From Leucaena leucocephala (lineage: Eukaryota; Streptophyta; Magnoliopsida; Fabales; Fabaceae), in contig CM073552.1 in the NCBI GenBank assembly GCA_037074615.1, positions 22,296,019-22,360,018 of the forward strand: a stretch of DNA of 64,000 nucleotides, given 5' to 3'. This document shows, piece after piece, positions 1 through 11,772 of the stretch. The notes beneath the pieces were generated by a model. The model was not told where the DNA came from. It saw only the letters and a list, made by a program, of their open reading frames with translations, and did not search any database. The stretch's first letter is position 1, and each line of letters starts with the position of its first letter. Both the position numbers and the translations under genes were made by a program.

Positions 1-1300
1 TAAATCCCACGAATAACAGGCGTGAGTATGAGACTCACGAATGTCCGTCAAGCTCGGGTTTAACCATGGTGCACCAAGGACTAACAGTACTGCTGTTAGT
101 AACCAGCGTTCTGTATTCCGTCCTCTAAAACCTTTCAAACATGCATGGGGGCAATTTAACATTCAATAATCATAACATTTCGATGTAGCAATTTCCGTTA
201 AAATTATTCATAATCATGAAACATTCCCCCATCATGAACATTTATGATAAATCATTCAAAACATGTTTATCAATCCATATGAACAAGTATGTAATAATGA
301 AATATTCATTTTCAACATTTAAAACTATGAATTCATATGCTTGCTTTTTCGCAAATCATGCTGAAATTAACATTTAACTGAAATGTCAAATAAACATGTA
401 AAGTCATGAGTTCGAAATTTTTTTCTCGTAATTCGTGCTAAAATTCATATTTAATAAATATGTCAAAACTGATTATATTTCAAAACTTCAAGGTTAGGGA
501 CGTTATTCACTCACGTGTCACGCTCCTAAACCTTTACTCTTTTCAGCCAATCACTTTCGATTATTCTCACTTCTCAAACCCCCATTTCAATACTGCACTA
601 CACCGAGGAGAGTGACGGGAGTCGGGAGTCTCTACCGAAAAAATGGAGCTTTACCAGTGATAGAACACCATCAACACTCACGGCAACAGCAAGGCGGAGA
701 TCAAATTCTGGAATCGCTATAGTACCCGTCGACCTCAGCAACGGTGACTGACAGCTACCACTCAACGGCGGTGACGACTGTTACCCAGGACGAGAAGGAA
801 ATTCACTGCGACCCCCACAGAACCCACAACTTCCCTGGAACTTCTTCCCCTTCCTCCACTCACGCTGGAACTTTGAGATGACCAGAAATGAAATGAAGAT
901 GAAGGCTTCGGGTTTAAAGACGACAACAACCCCACCGTGTCGTGTACTGAACCTCCGCGCCGCACGCTGGCCCCAGATCATCCCCTACCTACTGCCCTGC
1001 ACCATTATCTTCTGCAGACACGGAACAACGACGCGAAGAATGAAAGAAAAATGGGGGAGCAGGTCGAGCAGGTGAAGGAAGTTCAGAGGGGCAAAAAGGT
1101 AATTTCAAACCCTAAAATCCAAAAAGAAACCCTCACTTCTGCAGCTTCCAGGAATCGAACACGGTACCTCTGAATCCATCTTCCGTCCCTCACCACTCTG
1201 CTGTTCTGTTCGCATTGAAATTTTCTACAACATATAATATTTAAACCAACTTGCAAAATTACTTAAAATTTCTACAAGGCCATTACATAAGGGCAGGGCA
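1..1300. other. unresolved repeat-like region at window edge
   Basis: No convincing coding sequence. Several overlapping short frames occur on both strands at about 760-1170 but none has family features or splice structure. Read on the minus strand, the stretch around 480-560 (an acgtgagtgaataacgtccc-like segment) resembles the 3' or LTR zone of some plant Ty3/Gypsy elements. That is an impression from memory, not a match I could test. The left end is cut by the window. Confidence 0.25.
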
Positions 1301-1611
1301 AAATCTCCTTTCTTCCTAGGCGATACCAATATCGGGTAGGGTGAGCCATATATTGCCCTTAGGCATAAATCTAGGCATCCAAGAGTTAGGATGCCTCCCT
1401 AAGCGTCGCGACTAGAATCACAACAAAGTGATACTCTCTAAGGTTTGAACACGCTATAAATGGTAGCATATGTTACCCTTTTATCAATTGAACCTACAGA
1501 TGATGGGTTACATATTTTTGTCTTTGATCTCTGTTTAAAGGGACTAGCTAGCTAGATCATGAATCCATGGCATTGAGTAATATATATAGCTTTATTATTA
1601 AAGAAATTGAT

Positions 1612-2080
1612 TAGAGGTGGGAATGCGGGCTGGCCCGCTCAAAACGGGCTGGCAAAACGCCAGCCCGAGCCCACCCCCTCTTAGTGGCGGGCTAAGTTTT
1701 TTTTATATTTTTAAAAAATTATTTTTAAATATTTAAAATACTAATAAAAAATTTCTAATGTTATATTAGTATAATAAAAAAATTGCTAATGTTATACTCT
1801 TAAAATTTCTATTTTTTATAAAAAAAATCTCAAATTTTATAACTCTAAATCTAAATAAACATTAATATAATATTAATCAATTATAATATATAAATATATA
1901 TTAATAAATAAGTAATCATCTTTACTAGTATTCAATAATAAGGGTATTCAAAGTAATATTTAAGTAAAATAAATAATAATATTAAAATTTTAAAAAAAAG
2001 AGCGCCCAAAAACGGGCTGGCATTTTGCAGCCCGAACCCGTCCCATTTTGAGGCGAGCTAGGCCCTTTTTATCAGCTCTA
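1612..2080. mobile_element. hAT-type MITE with 8-bp target duplication
   Basis: A 469-bp non-coding element flanked on both sides by the same eight bases AAATTGAT (1604-1611 and 2081-2088). Its ends begin TAGAGGTGGGAA at the left and, read inward on the other strand, TAGAGCTGATAA at the right, giving short imperfect terminal inverted repeats. Both ends carry GC-rich segments (gcgggctggcccgc; aacgggctggcattttgcag) around an AT-rich core. An 8-bp duplication and TAG-type ends fit the hAT superfamily. There is no transposase, so it is a non-autonomous copy. Confidence 0.8.
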
Positions 2081-2088
2081 AAATTGAT

Positions 2089-2936
2089 TAATTAATATAG
2101 ATATGCGGGAAACCTCCATGATAGAGTATAGCTCTATGACGTAAACAAAATTATTAATTATTATTTTTACTCTTTAATATAAAAATTAAATAATTATTTT
2201 AAATAGATTAAAAAAATTAATTATGCTAATTATTTATAATAAATATAATTTAATTTTTTTTAAATGATACTTTTTATTATGAATGTATAGAAATCTTTTC
2301 GAATATATAATTAATAAGGATATTTTAAAAAAATATAAATTTAAAAAATAAAATAAATTAAAATTTTTTATTTAGAATTAAATCTAACTCCAACTAATTC
2401 TTATATTAAAGATCAGAAATAATATATAAAATACAGTTGTATCTTGTATGGATTGTATCTCTAATTAAGAGAACTAGTCTACTAAGATAGATCCAAATGA
2501 GCATGAGATTAATTCTGCCACCCTGCAATATAATGACTGAATCAAATATAAAATACTTTAGTGATTTGCATTGTATGGGACCCAATATCATAGTTTCTCT
2601 TGAATGTTTTCAAGCCTTTGTTATTAGAAATTTTTTTTATAAAAATATAACGTGAAGAAAATTTTAAATATCTAATTATAATTAACGAACAGCAGCATTT
2701 TTAATACATTTATAAAACACTAAGAAATTCGATCCGTCTTTGTTATACAAGAAACAAATTTTGCATATTTAACGCTAAATACATTAAAGACCACAGCTTT
2801 TCCCTCCATTACAAATTAAAAGTCCTCTAAATTTCACAAAAACACAGCACACCCATCTCTAACCTGAATCTACATACAGAATGGCAGTGATTCTCTAGCA
2901 AAGAATTCTCTATGATTTGGTCAACTTCCAAAGATT
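2089..2936. other. AT-rich intergenic and 3' flank of the bHLH gene
   Basis: Very AT-rich; no open frame worth calling. The last ~200 bases before the bHLH stop codon probably hold that gene's 3' UTR on the minus strand, but I could not fix a poly(A) signal. Confidence 0.5.
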
Positions 2937-5900
2937 CTACTTGAAATTGTTCTTCCTTAGCTGCAAAATATGCAACAGAGGGCACATGATATCCGTTCTG
3001 TGAAAACCTCTGGGAACCTGTGGATGCCACAGATAATATTTCTCAGAATTCTGCCGTAACCATGGTTACAGTTATCAAATTAGGCATTTCACCAGCCAAA
3101 AGAAAAAAAGTGATACTAATCAAATCATGCAATGTTCCTATACCTCAACAATGAAACAAGCCCACATGGCGCCCGAACGGCTTTCTAAAACACCTTTCAA
3201 GATGGTAAGCTCCATCCGTCGGATCACATTCGCAATCTCCAAGAAAAGCCCATGCTCACCGCATATCATCTGCAGACAAAACATGACAAGCAGTTCAGTA
3301 AATGAATTCTTGAATCCTAGTAGTTTCAGAAAAATTCAAGCTTGAGATGATAACCAAATATCAGAGGCCTCTAAATAATAGTTGAAGAAAATCTGACATG
3401 GCTTGAACCAATGGTCGAGGAAGAAATATGCGTACCTCTATGCGCATGTTACCTGAGCGTCCAAGTTCTTCGATGATCATGGGGCATACTTGGCGTTCGC
3501 TTTCAAAGTCAAATGCATAGCTCCTTCCTGCATGGCTGCCATTGATTTTCTGTTTATTGCACTCAGGTACCTATACTAAGATGTAACCATTCAGTATCTT
3601 TATTGGTAACATGGTATTATGTCCAATAAACAAGCGTTTTTGTGGATTAAAGTTTGTTTATGCTTACCTCCTGAAGCAAGCATCTTTCCATTTTCTCAGC
3701 CTGGTTTGTTATACTTTGTAAGTACAGCATGTGCTTTATCGTCCGTTCTAAGAGGTTGTCAATGCTACACTGTAAATCATAAGACCAAACAAAAAACATG
3801 TTATAAAGCGCAAAAGGAACTCCAAACTTTTTAGCTTTGGTACTGGAACACATCAACTTACCCCGGCACCGTCTGGGACAAGTTCCCTCAACTCCTTCAT
3901 CCTGTCCATGATCAACTGTCTATCCCTAGGTCTTGGCTTTTTAGTGTTCCCAACTCTGGCTCTTTTCTTTCCGGTGCTAGAAAGCTTTGGTCCACTTTTA
4001 GGCTGCACGCGATCATGAACCTTCTCCTGCTCTGTCTCGTCAATCAATACGCTTGAATTGCCATCGAAAGATCTCAATGTAACAAGGTTCCTAAAATCAT
4101 CCGTGCAGTTAGCCATAAACTCAGGTGCGACATGATTTGCCTGATCTGAATAATCCGCTATCGAAGTGCTTTCTTCAGGATGGCTTTGTGGACGAATGGA
4201 AGCAGTACATTCTCTTGGCAACGTTACAGGAGGCTTAACATCATTGGCTGCACTCAGTGAAGAATCATCCAAGGCACTCTCTAAACTGCTTCCCACAACG
4301 GCATCCAAAAGATATTCTGAATTATCTCCATCGAGAAACTGTAAATCTTTAACATAATCTTGCCCTTTCCCATCCAACATCGAAGTTGGGCTATTGCGTG
4401 TATGCTCAACAGAAAAATATTTCCACAGAGATTCAGCTGTCGGCCCACTAGCAGTAGGTCCAAGTGCTTTATATAAATCACAATGCAAGGAAACATCAGA
4501 TAAACCGTGCACATCATCGCAATTTTTATGATCGGTATTGGTGCCTCCAAAATGTTGTTCGGTCATGTCCTTACTAGAGTAAGAGCATGTTCCATTTGTT
4601 ATCTCATCAAATAATCCCACATTGTTGACCCACTGAGAAAAGGCCAATAACTTTTCTTCTGTTTGGTTCATATTCATGTCCACCTGACCTATGTGTCTTG
4701 GATCATTCAAAACTCCGATGTACGGGGAACTGATATCATTTTTGCCGGCTTTTTTGAGAGTATCCAATTCATCTTCCCCAAACACGCAACGCTCCTCGTG
4801 AATAAATAATGGCACTGTTGGATATAAACTTGTTGATCCGTCTACGCTGAGTGATGTGCTACCATAAAGTTTATCTTTTGGTTTATTGTTCGAAATAGAA
4901 GATGCTTCATCCAAGTTATTTATAGGACTATCTGTTAAGGATGAGAATAACGGTGCTTGAATATCAACATCCGAGCTCAAGAATGCAGTATTTGACACCT
5001 CACGACACATAGAATTGAATTTCTCCTTGACGTTGGCAACAAATATCGGATCTTCGGCAACCTAAAATCTTGACAGGAAAAGAAAGATCAATGTAAGCTG
5101 AAAAAGAATAATGCAACACATTTACACTCATGCATGTAACATTAGTACCCTACCATTCCAGCCCTAGGCAGACATGCATACTCATAGAGGGAGAGAAATG
5201 CACAAATAAGGGAATTACGGCAGAGAATATATCAAATGAATATTAAAATGGCCCTTGAATTTTCGCCAAAGAATGTTCAGATTTTTCATCTACCATGATC
5301 TCACACAGTAATAGTAAAATCTATGGTTTGTCTAATTGGGGGACCCAAATATAAAACAAATACTCACGGCTTCAAACGAACCAAACTGCAAAATTCCATG
5401 CGGAAGAACCGGTACAAGCACGATAGTCTGCAAAAAAAGAAAAAGATTATGAACTCAAAACCTGTTTAAAAGTAGCCTTTTAAGTTGCAGCGAGCCAACA
5501 TCCTTTGGCAAGGAATGCATATTGTACATAAGCTGAGTCTACAAGGGCAATCAGTAGTACAAATGCCCAATGCTTTGTGTAAAGCAGAAGCAAAAACATC
5601 ATTTTCTATCATGGCATCGACTAATATATATATTGAGTGATTTTTACCTTTATGCCAGATGCAAATTGAAGAAGCCATTCATAAGGGCACTGCAGGAGAA
5701 AAGACAGCATATATTAGGTATCGATATCAAACTACAAAATATATAGAAAAATAAGAGATTAAAGTACCAGTGATTTGTAAAATCTTGTAATTAGAATCTC
5801 ACCTCAGACATTATGTTAGCGTTGAAATTACTTGTAAAGGCATCCTCAGATAAAACCCAACAATGTACCCCTTTAAGAGCTATTTCTCCAACAATCCTGA

Positions 5901-7199
5901 CAGATTGTACAAGGGCTCAGGTCAAATTTGGAGGTCATTTGTACAAGATAAAATTTCTTTATAGTTCATTGTACATATTTACTACAATAACCGATATAGC
6001 TCACTCATACTCCGGTCCTTAATATAGGGCTTAATTTGGGAGTTGATCTTTGTCCTAAATATAAGACCTATTTTCTATATTTATCAACTTTTTCCCAAAT
6101 TACCCTCATTGATATTCCCTCAACAATAATCAAGTATGAGAGGGACAGAGGGAGAGATTTAAGGAAGATAATTAGGGTGTTTTAGAGAAAATATGTCATA
6201 TTAACTAATTAAACTAATTTCCTTAATCAAATCAAATTAGATAAATAGATCATACATTAAGAACCAGAGGAGTACCATTTACAAGCCTAGATGGGAGCTA
6301 CTTCATTGAATATCATGCAAAGAAGAGATAACAGAACCGCCAGTATGATATCATTGAAAATGTGACAGCAACAATTTCAGGTTTGATGGCTCAATGAAAG
6401 AAAGTGAGAAAGAGACTGCCCTGAGGATTCGGACTTCAACGTTACGCTCACAGGTCCTCATCCTAGAAAGATTCATTCAGTATTTCTCAAATTTCAACCA
6501 AATAAGATATGATCTTCATATTTTCCAAGGTCAGTCTCTGAGTGTGCATGGGTCTTAGCATGAGTAAATTGCCGGATAAAGAACAAAATTTGCAACCACA
6601 AGCATTTGTACGTTAAGAAATAAGGTTTTACCCATCTCCCAGAAAGTACTTCAGATTAGACATTTCAGCCAGGAGTGGTTGAACAGAGTAAGCTCCAGAA
6701 TCACCAGTTCTCTCGTTACTTGTAGAAAAGACAGAATCTGAGGCTTCAAAATTAATGTCACCGTGGATGCTTTCCACGGCCCCGTTTCCTTTTCGGCAAC
6801 CATAGTATCCATCTTCCCAAGTCAAGGTCCTAAAACAATTAAGTAAACTTGTGTCATACTTCAATACATCTATCATCTAACCGTATCCATCATTCAACAT
6901 AGAAAAAACTATATGCCAGAATGCTTTCTCAATCAGATCGAAACTACTAAAACCTAAGAAAATTACAACTAAACTAGATACTTATCATTATGATGAAACA
7001 TTACATCAACTATTGTATAACAGAGGCAACAAGCGTCATTGATTTTAACAGAACACAGGATAAAATCTAGAGGAAGCAGCTCTGAAGTCCAGGAACTCAC
7101 ATTGGAAGATAGTGATTAAGTTTCCAAAACACAGCATAATTCCAATGAGTATAATCACAGAGGCTTTTGAACAAATGCGTTAAAGACGCGGCTTCCATC
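2937..7199 (-). CDS. LONESOME HIGHWAY-like bHLH transcription factor (exon 1 frameshifted as read)
   Basis: Ten exons on the minus strand: 7199-7101, 6829-6632, 5896-5803, 5689-5648, 5427-5368, 5061-3862, 3769-3668, 3570-3436, 3269-3144 and 3017-2937, all with GT-AG borders and consistent phase. The product would be about 711 residues. The N-terminal ~165 residues are the bHLH-MYC_N-like domain (YAVFWKLNH, LTWEDGYYGC, KGVHCWVLSEDAF, CPYEWLLQFASGIKTIV). A long low-complexity middle follows. The atypical bHLH lies near residues 535-600 (RPRDRQLIMDRMKELRELVP, then CSIDNLLERTIKHMLYLQ), and the C-terminus looks ACT-like (EHGLFLEIANVIRRMELTIL). Arabidopsis relatives (LHW, LHL/EMB1444, bHLH155) are nuclear regulators that dimerise with TMO5-type bHLHs in vascular development; the N-terminus looks closest to the EMB1444/bHLH155 branch. 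One extra base near 7139-7144 breaks exon 1 between codons for W and Y. All other junctions stay open, so either this is a sequence error or the allele is recently damaged. Confidence 0.9.
6010..6272. mobile_element. Stowaway-like MITE in intron 2 of the bHLH gene
   Basis: A 263-bp AT-rich, non-coding insert between exons 2 and 3, flanked by TA on both sides (6008-6009 and 6273-6274). The left end reads CTCCGGTCCTTAATA and the right end, on the other strand, CTCCTCTGGTTCTTAATG, so the termini are imperfect inverted repeats of the Stowaway CTCC type. TA duplication plus such ends fits the Tc1/mariner-derived Stowaway class. Confidence 0.75.
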
Positions 7200-7263
7200 C
7201 AATTTTTGGGAACTTTGCTAAGTGAACTAGAATCAGAACTAATAACAACTTCAGGATTACCCC

Positions 7264-7365
7264 CTAGCTACCCCGGTATGAACCTCGACCTGCTTGTTTA
7301 ATCCATAAACCTGCTCTTCTTTTGATTGGTGGCTCTGTTGTACACAGGAGCAACAGTACCACCAT
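7264..7365 (-). CDS. candidate peptide uORF in the leader of the bHLH gene
   Basis: A 33-codon frame starts at 7365 and stops with TAG at 7266-7264, 64 bases before the main ATG, inside the leader exon that runs without a break into coding exon 1. The N-terminal half is hydrophobic (MVVLLLLCTTEPP) and the C-terminal half basic (KRRAGLWIKQAGRGSYRGS). Members of this bHLH branch in Arabidopsis (bHLH155, At2g31280) are annotated with a conserved-peptide uORF (CPuORF7). I cannot recall that peptide's sequence, so the identity is inferred from position and family. Such uORFs usually repress translation of the main frame. Confidence 0.55.
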   Translation of the reverse strand: MVVLLLLCTTEPPIKRRAGLWIKQAGRGSYRGS

Positions 7366-7441
7366 AGCTTGGCCCCAACGAAGAATTATGAGAAAATAAA
7401 CGTAAATAGCCGTCTTGTAAGTCTTAACTCTCAGAAATCTC

Positions 7442-7735
7442 CTGCAAAAATTCAGTCACAAAGGCTCCTGCATGAATCAAAGCAGCAAAGGGTCATTTAT
7501 ATCACTACATTATAATTATTATGATTCCGTAAAATATAAGAATAATCTTTCAGTGTGGGAAATAACTCACTTTAGTGCTCAAAAATTTGTTTTTCATTCC
7601 ATTAATTTAAGCCTTTGACAGATAGTGAAAAGATAACTTGCAATCTAAGAGGGGAAAAATATTCGATAGGTGAATCAAAATTAAAACCTTCAATAATGAA
7701 ACAGGAGCCAAGAGCCAGATGAAGAAACAGGTTAC
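7442..7735 (-). other. 5'-UTR intron of the bHLH gene, with a second short uORF just upstream
   Basis: On the minus strand a donor (ATAG|GTAACC) at 7735 and an acceptor (TTTTGCAG|GAG) at 7442 define a plausible leader intron. Upstream of it, 7794-7756 is a 12-codon uORF beginning MEFDYVAIGEVS and ending in TGA. The leader exon before the intron probably starts near 7900-8100. No transcript evidence is available. Confidence 0.5.
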
Positions 7736-8129
7736 CTATGCCATTGAAGATGGAATCAAGAAACTTCTCCAATCGCAACATAATCGAACTCCATTAGAGC
7801 AGTATCTAAGTGAATCTTCTCCACAGATAGGGAATTATTAGAAATATCAGAATTCAAAGAAACTGGAGAAAAAAGTGAAAAGCATTTTGTCTCATCCACA
7901 GAAAAAGTCTAAAACCCAACTCCCCAAGAATATTCAACTTCAACGAAAACGGCACCATTTATATAATGTATTGGCCACCGGCCCGCCAATTATCACTGCC
8001 AATGAGCACCCTCCGTTGGATTGTTCATCTTGGCGGATTCCAAAATTTTATCAAACAGATTTCATAAAGGTGTTGGAGAGGAAGTGGATTTCTGGACCCA
8101 CAAACAGTGAAAGAAGTTGATGATGAATT

Positions 8130-8909
8130 TGCCGGACTCGATCGCGTGGAAAAAGCAATTTTTGCTATTGGTGAATCTCCTCCCCGTGATTCTTCCAAAT
8201 TGCTTCCATTTTCTCCGACCTGGCAGAGTTATCGTTATTATTCTTTACCCCACATGCCACGAGAGGGAGATTCTTTATTTCTTTTATGAAGAAAGTAAAA
8301 AAAAAAAAAGTTTTAGTATTATCTTATTTTTTTCCCATTGAAAATTAATATTTTAAAGGAATTGGGTAAATGTAATATTATAAAAATAAATAAATCTTTC
8401 ATCCTTAAAAATTTCAAAATATATTTTTTTATTTTTTAGTAATGAAAGATAAATATTAAAAATAAGGATAATATATAAAATCATGTTTATGACTAATTGG
8501 TTTGCTTTCAAATTTGTTTTATAATTTACTAAACAATGTATCTGAAATTTGTTATTTTAAAAATCATATGCATGCCACTTGAGAATTGGGATTTAAAATT
8601 ATATATAATTTTATTGATTGACTTATTTCCTTCGTACACGAGGGTTTATTAGTTGACTTTCGATTTTACACTTTTTTTAAAACAAAGTTGACTTTAATCA
8701 TAAATGTATCGCTAAAACAACTTCCCCCCTGAATATTCTATGTTCTTGTATTTTGACTTTGGTAAATTGGAGATCAGAGTTACCGACAAAAATGGCAAAG
8801 AGTATAGTAAAATGAGTAAAATTGTAGAACTTTTTATTTAGTTATTAAGTTTTTTTAATTATTTTTTTTCTTATCTATTTTTTTTATTAAAAATTATAAA
8901 CTACTCTGC
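8130..8909. other. promoter side of the bHLH gene; AT-rich
   Basis: AT-rich spacer with no believable coding frame. Short plus-strand frames at 7875-8341 run against the direction of the bHLH leader and show no family features. No clear TATA element could be assigned. Confidence 0.4.
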
Positions 8910-9500
8910 TTGCCTACATCTATACGGAGCAAGGGAACCAAATAATCTGGTGGCGAAGTAACTGACACTAGTCTTGCAGCACCTTTTGAGCTAGGCAATC
9001 CTTAACATGATTGGCCTATAGACCACACCATTCCACACAAATGTCCTATTCCTTCTTGAGCCATGATCGAATTTTAGCAAATAGATCACACTGTAGATGC
9101 TCATCATTTCAACCATTAGAAATCAATTATATTAATTCCAAACAATCTGTTTTGATCACTACCCGCCTCTAATGGTAGTCTTAAGCTCTCCGCAAACCTC
9201 ATCAGACCGCCCAAATTTTGGCATAGAGGTTGTTGCCTCTCTCTATATTAAACATGAAACCCCCAAGTAAGCCACCACAAACTGAAGATACCCCATTACT
9301 AATGTATGACTCATCCACATTAAATTTAATAAACCCCACATAAGGTGGTCTCCACCTCGGCAACCTCCTACCTTCAACCTAAGATAAGCAAAAGGTGGGT
9401 TGAAGCCTACGTCGTAGATACATGAGACTGATTCAAAAGTTGCGTAGCTCTGATCGCTCGATTGTTAAAAACCCAATCATTTCTATTGAGCCAAATGCCT
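8910..9500 (-). pseudogene. decayed RNase H-like domain of a retroelement
   Basis: Read on the minus strand, 9355-9190 encodes a broken RNase H-like domain: RPPYVGFIKFNVDESY, then SVCGGLLGGF and a NLYAKIWAV stretch. This matches the plant pattern KxNxDGS...GxGGxxRD...EAExWAL. Further downstream (8990-8930) comes a HxxxxADCLA-like trace. Stops and frame changes occur throughout. Such domains sit at the 3' end of plant LINE ORF2 and in many dead genomic copies. Confidence 0.6.
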
Positions 9501-9639
9501 CTACATAATATTGCAAATTTTGACATATATTCTTCTCAATCCATCGTCCAACGTGACTAATAGCAACTTAATTATAAGAGCCAACTTTCTTAATTTCTTA
9601 TTTACATACACACGAAAAACGCGTTACATGCTTGGATTA

Positions 9640-9905
9640 GTTATTGTTTAATATTTATCTGATCTTAAATATAAAATATATTTAACTAATTTGATTATAT
9701 TAAAAAAATTATTTAATATAATATATTTTTTTTAAATATCCTAATATTTTCTTTAATTTCATCCCTCCCTCTCTTACTTGATTATTATTGAGTAAATATT
9801 TATAGGGTTAATTTAGGGAGAAATGAATAAATTTAGGAAATAAATTTTATATTTATGATCAAAATTAACTTTTTAATGAGGTCCTATATTTAGGACTAAA
9901 AAAAT
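9640..9905. mobile_element. diverged copy of the intron MITE family
   Basis: Read in reverse, 9790-9660 aligns by eye with 6120-6250 of the Stowaway-like element in the bHLH gene (shared caataataatcaagtaagag, then attaaataatt, then caaattag). Ends and target duplication are not clear, so it is an old copy in the opposite orientation. Confidence 0.45.
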
Positions 9906-10682
9906 ATATTATTATTTATTTTCAATTTTTTCCTTAATTAAATGTTATGATTTTCACAGCTTCAATTTTTTTAAGAAAGTGGGTGATTCATTAAGGACGT
10001 ATGTAAAAACACTTTTAATTGTTTATATAACTTTGTAAAGTGTCTTATAATTAGAGACGTCAACCCTCATGAAATTAACTCTTATAATAATCAGAGACCG
10101 GAGTACCATAGGACTCGCTTTGTTTGAGAATAAATACTTGAGACAAATGGGAGATTTTCTTATTGAATTATAAGCACTGCACATCTTTTTTTAAAAAAAA
10201 AAAACAAGTTATTATACTAAGGATCAAAAGAAGCGATTTAATTAATCCAGTTCTATGCTTCCATTAATGATGCAAGTTTACACAACAAACTACAACGTTT
10301 TGCTAAGTTTAGCAAGCAAAAGCAATTGACTTTGTATCTCTCATCTGGGATATATACAACATAGCCATCATAGGTTTCTTGTTCGCATGAAACCGACAAA
10401 ACAATGCATGGCAATCCAAAATAAAGTCATACCTAGTTTATAAATAGAATTCCCTAAATTTTATTATATTTATATTTTTTTAAAATTAGTTTATTACCTT
10501 TTTTAAAAAATATAAGTATTCTCTTATTAAGGATAATTATATTTAAAATACTATTAAATATTTAATATGGACACTTCTCATATGATATTTGAATATTAAT
10601 TCACTATACTGGGAAGAATTAATTTATTCTACTAAACTCAACCCAATAAAATTAGGTTATTGTTATTTTTGCTTGATAGTAT

Positions 10683-11145
10683 TTTGAAAAAAAGATAATT
10701 AAATATCTTTTGAAATTCAAAAAGATAAAAAGAGCTTTTAAATTTTAAAAATGACAAATTGGGCGGAAGGCTCAATCTGTCATTTGTAAATTCTTATGCA
10801 GAGTTGCAAATACCATTGGCAAAGTTGCAAACGCAAATTTGAGGAAAAAGACGAAATTATCTTTTTTATAACTCTGTCAATAGTATTTACAACTCTTGTA
10901 ATGGTATTTATAACTTTGTCAATAGTATTTGCAACTCTGTCAATAGTATTTATAACTCCTAAAATGGTATTTGTAACTCCACCAATAATATTTGCAACTC
11001 CCATAATAGTATTTGCAACTCCCACAATGGTATTTGCAACTCTGCACAATAATTTACAAATGACAGATTGGGTCAGTTTAAAATTCAGATACCCTTTTTG
11101 TCTTTTTAAATTTTAAAAAATCTTTAATTATCTTTTTCCCTAGTA
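10683..11145. mobile_element. hairpin MITE enclosing a 21-bp minisatellite
   Basis: Two arms of roughly 110-120 bases form an inverted repeat around a tandem array. The left arm at about 10683-10806 contains ctcaatctgtcatttgtaaa and gcagagttgcaaatac. The right arm at about 11036-11145 contains their reverse complements, gtatttgcaactctgc and tttacaaatgacagattggg. The outermost common sequence is aaaagataattaaa. No coding potential and no confident target duplication. A transcript through it would fold into a long hairpin. Confidence 0.7.
10871..11055. repeat. 21-bp tandem repeat array, about nine units
   Basis: Successive units follow the pattern ctcNNNNaatNgtatttNNaa, 21 bases each, from 10871 to the right arm of the MITE. 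The unit is a multiple of three, so it keeps open frames on both strands (a seven-residue VANTIDK-like repeat on the minus strand). Those frames are by-products, not genes. Confidence 0.85.
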
Positions 11146-11739
11146 TTTTTTTATAAGTAAATTTATGTGAGTTGGATCTGAAGCTCACCAAAATTAAAAT
11201 ATACTTTTAAATTTAAAGGGTATTTATACATTATTTATTAACAAAATTTTTATTTAATATTAAAATTTAAATTCACGAGTTTATAAATAATAAACCACAA
11301 CCTTTGTTACGCATAGTATATGGAATCATGGTGGTCCATGACTTTTCTAAATGACTGGTTTTTTTATAAGGCCCTATTTGATGCTGGCCGGGAAGACGTA
11401 TTTTTCTCAATTCAATTCTTTATTTTTAAATCCTTTTCATTTAGCACAACTTGTTTGTGATCCAACTCATCTGAGGAGTAGTAATTTAACTAAATTACAA
11501 CCTAAATAACATTAATCGCGTAATCTAATATGTTTCATACGGAGATGATGCGACACGTAGAATACATGATTTATCATAAAAAATAAAATATAAAAACTAT
11601 TTATAATATTTATTATTTTTTTCGGTGCATGACAAATAAAATTTAGAGAACATATATAATGTTAAAAGTTGACCAATTGATGCTGATGATTGTCCTTATG
11701 GACACATAAAAAAGCTAAGAAGTCGGTTCAATAGCATAT

Positions 11740-11772
<33 letters not shown>

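Noticed and set aside
10780..11116. Opposed open frames over the minisatellite
   Set aside because: They exist only because the repeat unit is 21 bases; no start context or family match.
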